Of a DNA stretch of 64,000 nucleotides, positions 21,056 to 31,814 are shown piece by piece (within the stretch, counting starts at the first letter, position 1; each line of letters opens with the position of its first letter). The notes beneath the pieces are model-generated. The model made no database searches and was not told where the DNA came from. It worked only from the letters and a program-made list of their open reading frames with translations. The stretch is from Papilionanthe hookeriana x Papilionanthe teres (taxonomy: Eukaryota > Streptophyta > Magnoliopsida > Asparagales > Orchidaceae): contig CM040434.1 in the NCBI GenBank assembly GCA_022702705.1, positions 19,511,771-19,575,770 on the forward strand, given 5' to 3'. The translations under genes were made by a program, and so were the position numbers.

Positions 21056-22533
21056 ATGTCGAACGGGTGGTTGGTCTTAAACTTTAGAAATGGCGTGAGT
21101 CTCGCACTCGATGAAAAGAGGGTGAAGGTTGGAGCAGTGATAGAGATTGACTCGAACTTTACACCAGCTGGCTTACAATACGAAGAAAATGATTGGATCC
21201 CAGTTGATCGAGAAGAACTTCACAGCCAAACAGTGATGAAAGTGGGTGGGTCGAGCCACTAATCCAACAACAAGAAAAGAAAAACAGACGCCGCAGAATA
21301 TAAGAAAGTTAAGTCCGTGGTTGCCACAGCAGAGGGTAGGCTTGTCAGTGCAGCGCCCACAGAAATTCAAGGAGTGAGAAGAGCTACTCTCACTGCTACC
21401 CAACGACGAAATAAGAATCGTCGTATTCGTAAAATGTTGACCAAGTTAGCAGAAGATCAACATGGACAGACAGTGGGTACTGTTAGTGCAAATGCTCCAA
21501 GGAGACCAGTTCTTCAGGAACCAGAAAGAAGAAAGCCAACTCCAAAAAGGTTGGAACAGATGAAATAAATACCAGGAAGGACAGAAATGGAGTCGGTGCC
21601 TCAACGCCGAACAGATGTACCAGACCCGGAGAGTCTTGTTGCGAGAGCAACACCGGAGGATGTCCCTACGGAGATTATCCCTGAGGAGACGAGACATGCA
21701 GGAGAGCGTGCTGGGGTTGAGCCATACATCCCACAGTTCGTTACCAGACACCGAGGACTTCAGATAATTCCAGAATATGAGCTGGAGAAAATGCAGCTAG
21801 TTGAAAAGAAGACCTTTGAATACTTTGAAAGGATTGGAGGCGGAAGAATCAACATCCCGGAAGGCCTCGAGCTACATACGGACGTATTCTCGGAATATGA
21901 GCAACAACAGATTGTGGATTGCATTCTAGAACTTCGGAAGATGGGTCGAGCGAGCCGTCCGCGAGAAAAGACTTATTCGGAACCCCGAAGTGGATGCCGG
22001 GGAAAGGAAGAGTCACAATACAATGCGGATGTTGCTATAACTTCGCGAGAAGACGTAAAAGGGAATCCACCGAGAATACTCGTCACGGTGAGGTGGATCC
22101 CATGCCAAGAATAATTAAAAGAATGGTGAAAAGAATGATAACATGGAGGGTATCGCCATAGACTCGTATACCCAACGAGTTGCATCATCAACATCTATCG
22201 GAAGGGCAACCGCATACCTCCACACATAGACCACCACGACTTTGTTAGACCTTCTACGCACGGTTTCGTTCGTCAACCAGGTGCAATATCATGTTCGGAT
22301 CTGACCTCCGGATAGCAGGCCTGGGCAAATTCCGAGGGCCAGTGGAGATACCACTTCCGGTAGGTTCCGTCATGATACTACAAGGAAATGGAGCGGATAT
22401 CGCAGAACATTGCATACCAGGAATACTAGTGGAGCGGATCTCCGTCACCTTTAGAAGAATGGACGCCAGAAAGGCACCATACCATTTCCAGCCAGATCCA
22501 AAATTGGAGAGTCTCCAGCCATACGAGCTATGA
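21056..22533 (+). pseudogene. ORF3 of OGRE-A: N-terminal domain plus AlkB-like 2OG-Fe(II) dioxygenase
   Basis: One phase runs from ATG 21056 to 22114, interrupted only by TAA at 21260 and 21566. The N-terminus (NGWLVLNFRNGVSLALDEKRV) is of unknown type. A basic part follows (KKRKTDAAEYKK; TQRRNKNRRIRK) that could direct it to the nucleus or bind RNA. From about 21860 the frame, then others, encode an AlkB fold: LHTDVFSEYEQQQIVDCI, GKGRVTIQCGCCYNFA, EVDPMP, IPPHIDHHDFVRP with the iron-binding HID at 22223-22231, MFGSDLRI, EIPLPVGSV, NGADIAEHC with the distal His at 22408-22410, and RISVTFRRMD for 2-oxoglutarate binding. About four frameshifts break it. The closest family I recognise is plant ALKBH9-type m6A RNA demethylases. 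It sits where other elements have env-like frames. OGRE-B has a homologue. Confidence 0.85.
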
Positions 22534-23057
22534 GTTACATGGGAGATAACACACCTCCAAAGCACATCCATGCGGCATTCCTGCCAAGGGTGGCTTGGAA
22601 GGTGATGTTATTAACCATGTACCTTACTATTCAGACATGGATTTAACAGATACTTTTTTATTGATCAACGAGAATCATACATAGTCCGTTTTGAGTCATG
22701 GATTGTATGAAGAATATTTCAGATCGAGTTGTATGATGTATCTTCAACAAGATTGGAATGAAAGTGACCATGTCACATTTTGCCTTCACCTCTTTTGTGC
22801 AAATAGACTGGGAAACGCCATTAAAGTTAAATGAACTTCGAACAAAGAACAAAAAAGAAAAGAAAAATAAATAAGAATTCTCTTTCATAAAAATCCAAAC
22901 ATTAAAAAGAATTTTTCAAATCCACATGAACTTTTACAAACATTCTCTGCACTTTACAATATGTTTTCACAATCTCTGCATTCATAAATCTCAGCAATAT
23001 GTTCAGTCTTTGCACTCATAAGACTTTGCATTCCCCAAATATCAGTAAAATCTTTCT
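22534..23057 (+). other. OGRE-A 3' UTR, first part
   Basis: About 520 bp without a gene, following the ORF3 stop. It is AT-rich with no convincing reading frame. It leads into the tandem array. A short stretch near 22580 (CCAAGGGTGGCTTGGA) resembles one in OGRE-B near 44090. Confidence 0.6.
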
Positions 23058-23640
23058 CAAATCTCAGCATTCGGGATAGGCTTCCGCCCTACTGCCATCT
23101 CAGCAATCTCAGCATTCGGGATAGGCTTCCGCCCTACTGCCATCTCAGCAATCTCAGCATTCGGGATAGGCTTCCGCCCTACTCCCATCTTAGCAATCTC
23201 GGCATTCGGGATAGGCTTCCGCCCTACTCCCATCTCGAGCAATCTCGGCATTCGGGATAGACTTCCGCCCAACTCCCATCTCGACGAATCTCGGCATTCG
23301 GGATAGAGCTTCCGCCCTAATCCCATCTCGACGAATCTCGGCATTCGGGATAGGCTTCCGCCCTACTCCCATCTCGGAAATTCTCGGCAATCGGGATAGG
23401 CTTCCGCCCTACTCCCATCTCGAGCGATCTCGACGATCGGGATGAGCTTCCGCCCTACTCCCATCTCAGCGAAATCTCGACGAATCGGGATAGGCTTCCG
23501 CCCTACTCCCATCTCGGCGAAATCTCGAGAATCGGGATAGGCTTCCACCCTACTCCCATCTCGGCGAATCTCGAGCATTCGGGATAGGCTTCCGCCCTAC
23601 TCCCTTCTCGACGATTCTCGGCACTCGGGATAGGCACGAT
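23058..23640 (+). repeat. 46-bp tandem array in the OGRE-A 3' UTR (about 13 copies)
   Basis: Units of 45-49 bp marked by GCATTCGGGATAGGCTTCCG start near 23067, 23112, 23157, 23202, 23248, 23294, 23341, 23387, 23433, 23480, 23530, 23575 and 23622. The first four are exactly 45 bp apart; later ones are slightly longer. Each unit holds a hairpin: GGGATAGG, a loop of about seven bases, then CCTA-C-TCCC with one bulged C. Three degenerate copies follow at about 23700-23830. The minus-strand translations across the array are artefacts of the repeat. Ogre 3' UTRs are known to carry such hypervariable tandem repeats. Confidence 0.93.
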
Positions 23641-24129
23641 CCTACTCCTTTCTCAGCAATCTCAAAATTTGATCCTCTCAGCAAGAAATTGAAATCAAAT
23701 CACTCTGCATTTCGGATAGGCTTTGTCCTATTCTTCCTCAGCATAAGGAATAGGTTCAGTCCTGCTTCCTTCTCAGCATACAAATGCATTCGGGTAGGCT
23801 TCCGCCCTACTCTTTTCTCTGCATAAAATCAAAATTGAAACTCAAATTGAAATTCAAACTCAAAATTGAAAACTTGAAACAGAAAATGAAACGAATCTAA
23901 GATCCCATCTTTTGAAATCTTGTGATCTGAAATTCACCTCCTTCTTCCCCAGCGAGAGTTTTGGAATCTTCAGTCTTGGAGATTTACTTGATACTCCCCA
24001 CAAGAAATTTCTTATACTTCATCCTAAGTTTGTTACTTGGACATCTGTTTTGGTTCTGTTGATCTCTTCGGTCAACGCCAATACGCGTGGTATGCTTGGT
24101 TCGTACACCACACCTATTTGGGGTCCATT
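23641..24129 (+). other. OGRE-A 3' terminal non-coding region
   Basis: Contains degenerate array copies (to about 23830), an AAATTGAAA-rich stretch, and a part conserved with OGRE-B: CAGCGAGAGTTT near 23950, and the last 80 bp before the LTR (GGTCAACGCCAATACG, then CACACCTATTTGGGG). The LTR-adjacent bases ATTTGGGGTCCATT would be the plus-strand priming site but are only weakly purine-rich. Confidence 0.6.
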
Positions 24130-27100
24130 TGTTGACCTCATTTTTGATGAGGTCTTCTCTTCCCTCTTTAGTGCTTAAGATCTAGCCTTAGGCTTTTCCT
24201 TTGACTATCTTAGAGGACTAGAATTGGGACCCATCCTTTAGAAATTTAAAACCACCTCTTAACTCCCTGCAAACCCCACAAGCTTGATTGTAGACCCCTA
24301 ATCACCTAGAGGGTTGAAATCAAAAGTGAAGGTTTAAAGGATGAGTTCCTCATAGGACGCTTTGGCCTTAGGACTACCCTGGGTAGCTTAGTCTGGTGAG
24401 GGTTGACTTACACACTCACTACACTCATACTCTACACTCCCACACACACAATCCAAATCCTAAAACCACACCCATACCCAACTTGACTCCTTGACTCATT
24501 TAGGTAATTCATATGGATGGACCTTAACCCCTAAGCCCCTGGCTAAGAGGGTTAGGAACAACATAGTGAATGCTTCAAATGAGTCCTCTCATGGCTCATA
24601 TAGGCTTAACATGGCTTCATGGCTCAATCAAAGTGATTCCATTTCACTCATATTTAATCAATCTTCTCTTTTCCAAAAATTCAATTTTTGACCCCGGAGA
24701 CCCTATACCTATCAAACCTACCAAAAGCCCTTAAAATTGTCAAAATCCTCCAAAATTTCCAAATCACCCAAAATTCCCCAAAATTAACCCTAAACATTTC
24801 CTCACCAATCAAATTGATCATCCATAGCCAAAAATACCAAAAATTCCAAAAATACCCCCCAATACCCTCCAAATACCCAAAATGCCCCTCTTAGCCAAAA
24901 AATCCAAAAAATTCAGAAAATTCCCAGAAAATTCCAAAAAATCCCAAATATTCTCAATTTCATTTTGTTCAACTACACCATGGGCTGATTTTGTCAATTC
25001 ACCCCACTTTTACCAAAACCCCCAATTTGACCCATTCTTAACCCAAATGAACCCAATGTCAAACCAAACCTCCCCAATTGACCCCAATTTTGGTCCAATT
25101 CAATTCTGAACTTCAATTCAATATCCCCAATATCAATTTAGACCAAATACAACTCCAATTTGATTGACATTTGGATTCACTTCCAATGTGGAGCCTAAAG
25201 CCCAATTTTGACCCATGACCTAAACTTGACCCAATTTGACCCAATTCAACTCCAATTGATCCCAAATCTTTCCCAAGCCTTCATAACATCCCCAAAAACA
25301 AAAAACTAACATTATTTGCCCAAAATTTGGACCCAAACCCCACTCAAATTCAACCCAAAACCAAAAGGGCCAATTTTGACCTAAACCCAAACCTAACCCA
25401 AATAAGCCCAAACCCCAAAATCAAAACCCAACCAAAGTCAAAACCTTTATAAAACACTCCCATAAACATTTCCCAACATTAATTTTAAATCAATTTCAAC
25501 CCTAGCCCAACATTGGCCCAAGTTAGCCCAATTTGACCTACATTGGCCCATTTACCAAAGAGGCCCAAATCCAACCCAATTCAAACCCAAAGACTCCAAA
25601 CTCATTTCAAATCACTCATGACATATCCCTAAACCAAACCCAATAATTATTTGGCCCAAACTTCTACAAAATTCCCATCCATGAATTCATTCTTAAACCT
25701 AAAGGCCCATCCCCTTTAGCCTTCCTAAAAGCCCATCAAAAATGATTTCAAAAGGCCCAAAATTCATCCAAAGCCCACATGACACTTCCCCTCATCATCC
25801 ATTTAATCAAAATCACCCCTAAGTTTCAAAATCATCATTAAACCATTCCAAATCAAGCTTCATGAAAATTCTCCACCAAAGTACCAAAATTCCTAAATTC
25901 TACTTCCATGAAATCAAGCCAAGCCATCCTAAGCCATAGGCAAGCCATGAAGCCATGCATGAGCCACATGGAAGCCATGAGAGCCTCTTTACATGTCACC
26001 ATGCCATTTTGGGCAAAAGAAGGAGACTCTTTCCTTAATCTCCTAAAGTCATTAGCCTTAACCATGATTCCCCTTAACCCAAATTTAATCTAAATATTCT
26101 TAGAAAGAGACCTCACCACCTTTGACCAGCTGACCTAACTTATTTTCTCAGCCTAAAACCAGGTCATGGGTAGGTGAACCAACCCAAACACATGGGTTGA
26201 CCCAAACCAAGCCAAAATGGCCTCTTCCCCATTCCATTCCAAGCCATCCTTTTTACACATGGCAAGGCCCAATTGACTGCACAAACCTCCAGCCCTGGCC
26301 CACCTGGACCTGAGGGTGACCCATGCCTGCCGGCCAGCCACCTAAATCGCCGGAAAACACCACACCCGAGAGCTCACATGTGAGCCAACATTGAAATTCC
26401 CCCTTACTGAGCTGCCCCAAGTCCAGTGGCTGCCATGGCTGTTCTTCCCTTGACCTAAGCAGCTGATCCCAAGCCCTAACTCCCCCTGGGAGGCCCTCCA
26501 GCCTCTCCTATTTAAACACCACTACCTCTCGGCCAAATGAGGTGCTGAAACAAACCTTAAGGAAACTCTGTCAAAATTGTTCCAGACTACTCCCCACACA
26601 TAGAGAACTTGATCCCCACTGAAATCCCCCTGCCATTCCCTCTCTCTGAGCTCAATTTCAGAGTTGAAATCCAAGCTCAAAACCAGGACACTTCACCACA
26701 GTGAGCCAATCTCCAAATTGATTGGTCCTACACCTTCACCAGACCAAGAGAAGAAGTTTACCAGCAAAAGCCCCCTCTCCAGGCCAGCCATTGCTTCCAG
26801 CCTCCAAGCTTTGTGATCGGCTGTGGTCGAAATCATACCTAGACAATTCACCAGGCCAAGGGACTTCATCTGGGCTCTTTGAATCAATTTCAATGCATGT
26901 TTACCGTATGGATGTGTTCGTCTCTTCAAGACGAATCCATAGAGCATAAGAACACAAAAATCCGTCAAGAATCGAGTGAGAAATTAGGGTTAGAAGGTTG
27001 TCGGTCACGGGTTCACACCAGTCGTAGACGATGACCAGGAGCCGTCAGATCGCGTGTGTATCGACCGGATGGTCAGGATCGCGCCGGATGGAGCAACGGG

Positions 27101-30100
27101 ACATGAACCGCGGGCCGCGTGGCATCCCAGTCAGATGGCGGCGCCGAATCAAAAGACGACGCGTGGAGCTTCGGAGACGCCGAGGTTGACGCGGCGTCAC
27201 GTGGATAAGTAGGAAATTAGGGCTATTTTCTATTTATTTAATTACTAGAACTTTGAAAATTCATAACTTTGTGTAGAAAAATCTTAAAAAAAAAATAAAA
27301 ATACCCTCTTGCTCAGTGAACAGAGGAGAATAATGTGGAAAAGAAATCATATAATTTCATCAAGTATTTTATTTTTAATGATTTATTTACTCTCTGCATT
27401 GTTTTAATTCTCCATGCATATAGGAAATTCACCATGGCATGAGACCATAGGGGTCTTGAAGCCTCTGAACTTGGGAACATTCTCTGAATTTTCCAAGGTC
27501 AGAGGCCATCCCTATGAGAAATTATTGATTTTTCAAATTCATGTCACTGTTTTGATTATTTTAATTCCAATAATTAGCATGTTGAGAAATAAATTCTAGG
27601 AAAATTTGGTGATGTTTCTTATGACCAGAGGACCCTAGAAAAAAATAATTTTTGAGTAATTCACTTTGAACAACCCTAATTGGCCTAAATACCCAAAAGT
27701 GAACTTTAATTAATTAGGGTTAACCATTCATCAAATTAACTTAAAAATAATTCTCCACTATCCTTTAGGGATAGTAGAACACCACATAAAAATTTGAAAA
27801 CAATTGGACTTGATTAACCCCATCAAATGGGTTGATTAAGCCTCCGAAGTAATAATGAATAAAATTAAACTTTAAAAATTTATAACTCACAAAATACTTT
27901 TCAAAAATTCACAAAAATCGTTTTGGAGCTTCTCTGATATCAGAGAAATTTAAGAAAATTAAAATTGTAATTTTCTAAAAAAGTTGATTTTTAAGCTTAT
28001 TTTAATATTTTAATAATTAAAAAATAATAAAAATCACAAAAATATTAAAAATCACCAAAATGTCACATTTTGAATTCTAATCACTTAGGAACAAACCAAA
28101 TATTTTTCTTAAGTCCCTAGGATAAGATATTGAATTTTAAAGGCTTAATGTAATTTTTAAATATTAAAAATGTATTTTTTTAACCTTTTCACTAAAATAA
28201 TTCTAATAAATCAAAGAAAAATCAGAAAATTATAAAAATTGGTTTCTAGTTTCTCTGATATCAGAAAGATTTTTTACAAATATAAAATTCATTTTTCAAC
28301 CTTTATTTTATTTTTAAATTAATTAATACTCCAAAACTCAAAATAATTATAATAAATAAAATAAAATTTAAAAAATTACCAAAATATGTCCAAATGGTCC
28401 TCTGGTCATTAGAAACATCCCATAATTTTATTAAGGACAGAAACATTTCCTTGGTCATGTTATTGAATTTTCCTTGAAAACCCCTATTTTCCCTTAAAAA
28501 TAATTACATAAATAAATTAAATACAGAAAAATCACATTTTCTCCTCTAGTGTCTTAATTGACATGTAAGTGAGGTCAAATAAAAATTTCAAGTTCATTTG
28601 AGCTTAATTTAGTGAGTTATAGAATTATTAAGCTTGAAGGGCAAATTGGTAATTAAATTTTTCAACCTTTAATTAAAATTTTAGGATTAATCAAAAGGGA
28701 AGGGTAAAATATTTGATTTTAAATTGATTTTGGATGATTGAAACTTAAATGGTTAAGGGTAGAAACCCACCAATCATTTTAAGAATAATTAAAGTAAACC
28801 TTAATTAATTAATTAATTAAATTTGGAAGATTAATGAAAAAAAAATTGGAATTATTAAAGTAGGGATATTATTAAGAGGATATTTATTCTTTAATTTAAA
28901 AATCCCTAAATAAATCACTTCAATAATACTTAATTCTTAATCAAAAGATTAAAATAATAATCCAAATTAAATTAAATTAAAATTAAATTAAAATTAAATT
29001 AAACTAAATTAAAAAATTAAATTAAATTAAAACTAAATTAAATTAAATTAAATTAAATTAAATTAAATTAAATCAAATTAAATTTAATTAAGTTAAAAAT
29101 AATAATAATAATAAATTAAATTGAAATTAAATTTAAATTAAGGTAAATTAAATTAAATTAAATTAAAATCATTTAATAACAAACCTAAATGAAATTATTA
29201 AGAATTAAACCTAAAATAACCTGAACACTATTCCAAACTTAAACTAATTTTTTATAATTAAATCAAAATTAGAATTAAATCATTAAGTCTAAATCATCAA
29301 AATACTTAATAATTTGATTTGCCCTTTTAAAGCTCTTATTATTATAACTCTTAAATGAAATATCAAGTGAAGTGTTACCTCACTTATAGGATATTCAAAT
29401 GTCCTAAGTTCATCTGAGCAAAAGAATAACACTTAAACTCCCGGATGATTAATTCACTTGTATAATTAAATTCTCTTGGACTTAAAACAATCCTAGAAAT
29501 ATTGAAAAGATGTTTAAGATTTGTCTTAAGCACTTCCTCAATATGATAGGACGTTTATAAGAACAATTGAACTTAATTGTTTCTTTGATGAAGAAAATCG
29601 TCCTTAAACCAAAATATAAGAACCGAGACGTCATAGGAGATGACTAGCTATAGAATTAGGACTTTGATAGATAACCTAAACCTTTCCCTTAGCTTTACCT
29701 AGGTACTTGTTGAAATATTTAAATGCCTTAACATGTGTTTTAAGTGCGGCTTGGGATGACGGGAAGACCCTCCAAGGTACGCTTTTGTTTTATTGCAATT
29801 TACTTTATTGCAAATGCACTTTACCTTTCTTGCATGATAAACAACTGTTGCATGAAAACCAAAACCTTTAGGGTAGTCCCTGAATTGAAACCAAAACTAA
29901 ATTAAAAGTCACTGCAAGATAAAAACCACCGCCACAACATTTCAAAATATAAAAATAACTCAAAATTTAATCACAAACAGAACACAAAACTATAATCGCA
30001 ACTAAATTAAAACATCTCGTTGAATGATCGGGAATACCTCGGATGATGTAACCCACGTGTTGCTAACGGGATTTCCCACGGTCTAAATGAAAGTGTGGAA

Positions 30101-31312
30101 CTCATTCGAGTTGAGTTTAGCAAATTCATCCGGACTAAGTGAATTCGATGAAAATAACGGTGTCGGGATGACGGAACCGTGGGATCTTAATCGGTTCTGT
30201 TATAATAACTTTAAGATTTGTTTTAACTAAAACACTAAAAAACACTTGGACTTTAAGATTTCTAAAACCAAACTCTTCTCTTCTCTTTTGATTACAATCT
30301 TCTAAAACTAAACCTCTGCAACAACAAGTAGCTTGGAGCACGGTGGGCAGCACGACCATTTTCGTCAGCAAAACAACTCTACATCAGCTACACATTCCTA
30401 GAATTAAATAATCAAGCCATAGGATTTTGAGGTAGTTTGCTTAGTGCAACATAAATCCTCAACCTTTTTGTTAGGCTTTTTGCATGATCATATCATGTAG
30501 ATTAAGCCCCAACCGGTCTTAGGACTCCGAGGTAGTCGTTTGGTATGACATAAACCCTTACATCTTCGAGGCTATTTGTATGATTATGTCATACAAATAT
30601 AAGTCCAAATTAATTAAAACTGGCAAGATTGAAATCTCAGATAATATTAGGATTTTCTTAAACTCTAAGCCAAATAATAGGATAGTTTGGGAAATTGCCA
30701 AGATTTTTCTTGGATCCTCAGCTTCTCCTACTCCTCTTCCATTGGACTCCTGAAAATAAATTGTTCCAAATTTGATCCATTTCCTATTGAAATTTCCGAA
30801 ATCCAATCCTTTGAAAACCTTAAACTTTGAAATTCTTGACAGCAAAGTCACTGATCATTATCGAGAGTTTTCTTAAATGATTCACTTCATTTAAGATGTA
30901 ATTAACTATAGGGGCTTGCCCTTATAGGGAACTTTAAGAACCCGAGTAATATAAACACTCGTTTAATTCATTTATATTAAGCGAGGGAATTTGTCGGCTT
31001 ATTAAATTGGTTTGCAGACCAAACGGATGTCACAAGTCTTCTAGTTTATTTAATCGAGCCCCATCGTCAAGCAGTGTGTCTATTCTTCGGGATAGATACA
31101 CGGTTTGTGGTGCGGTGCTCGTTTATATAAACTATTTAGGATGTGAGATCGGTTTGATTTCATATCTTAAAATTTTTTAAATTTAAAATTATTTTCAAAA
31201 TCAAATAATACTTTTCAAATTATATAATTAAATTAAACTAAAAATTCGCCGACAATTTATGTTGGCGACCTTCTTTTCAAAATACAACACTCAATCTAAA
31301 AATATGCCGACA
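24130..31312 (+). repeat. OGRE-A 3' LTR (7183 bp)
   Basis: Starts TGTTGACC and ends CCGACA. It matches the 5' LTR throughout. The main difference is a deletion of about 115 bp near 26875, which removes the part equivalent to 7335-7448, including the donor-like GGTATGG at 7400. The TATA-like box (26509), CpG block (26990-27215), inverted-repeat arms, AAATT microsatellite (28961-29168) and donor-like site (29776) are all kept. The short frames across it are chance translations. Confidence 0.95.
26509..26516 (+). promoter_or_regulatory. Putative TATA box, OGRE-A 3' LTR
   Basis: TATTTAAA with the same flank as in the 5' LTR. In the 3' LTR it could drive transcription outward into the rest of ATH-1. 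Confidence 0.5.
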
Positions 31313-31317
31313 CCGGT
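31313..31317 (+). repeat. OGRE-A target-site duplication, right copy
   Basis: CCGGT directly after the 3' LTR. It pairs with CCTGT at 4584-4588 (one mismatch). Confidence 0.75.
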
Positions 31318-31814
31318 CTTTTGAATATAGATAATGGCATAAGGTTAATGCTTGCACACAAATCACATAAAACTTTTCTATAAAATTTATCTCCGATCGC
31401 ACATTGAATTGTGAAACTACCAAGATCTTTAAGCTTTTCATGAAGCTTTTTCTTAATAATTGTATTGCACTCCTGACTAAGTGCAACAGTCTCATTATTT
31501 TCAAACTTCTTTTTTCTGTTGAGAATATCCTTCATAAATTTCACATATCCTGGCATTTGTTCTAAGGCTTCAGCAAATCGAATATTAATTGTAAGCTTCT
31601 TAAATATTTTTAAGAACTTTGAAAATTACTTATCCAAATTTTGTTGTCGAAGTCTCTGAGAAAATGGAGGTGGTGGATTTTTTAAATAAATCTTAGGTGA
31701 AGAAATATGTCTTTTCAAACCTTTCGGAGAGTCCTCTTTTGGTTCTTCAATCTCTTCTTTCTCTACTTCAATCTCTTTTTGAACTCTACCTTCCAACTCT
31801 TGTCCACTTCTCAA
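31318..31814 (-). pseudogene. pol: ATH-1 gag-protease linker and protease N-terminal part
   Basis: The open stretch 31626-31814 starts with RSGQELEG and runs through a charged Glu/Lys linker to PPFSQRLRQQNLDK. The 31296-31556 stretch continues with KKKLHEKLKDLGSFTIQCAIG and the active-site block CDLCASINLMPLSIF. The catalytic Asp is present, but the usual Gly of the D-x-G motif reads Cys. The frame meets the OGRE-A insertion at 31317 and resumes at 4583. Minor frame breaks occur near 31560-31625. Confidence 0.88.

Larger units (their letters stand above)
4589..31312 (+). mobile_element. OGRE-A: 26.7 kb Tat/Ogre-like Ty3/gypsy retrotransposon
   Basis: A complete element: 7285 bp 5' LTR, Arg-type primer site, 12.26 kb internal region, 7183 bp 3' LTR and target duplications, inserted in the protease gene of ATH-1. 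Coding order is ORF1, gag, protease, RT, gRNase H, aRNase H, integrase, ORF3. An extra frame before gag, a second archaeal-type RNase H, huge LTRs and tandem repeats in the 3' UTR are known features of the Tat lineage and especially of Ogre. The AlkB-like domain in ORF3 is not, to my knowledge, a standard part. By eye the two LTRs differ at a few positions per hundred, which suggests a moderately recent insertion. Stops and frameshifts make it non-autonomous. Confidence 0.95.

Noticed and set aside
23057..23578. Minus-strand frames with a repeated GRKPIPNAEIAEM-type peptide
   Set aside because: They are translations of the 46 bp tandem array (45 bp is a multiple of three, so frames stay open). 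No coding signal outside the array.
23058..23640. CRISPR-like array
   Set aside because: Direct tandem repeats without unique spacers, in a plant retrotransposon 3' UTR.
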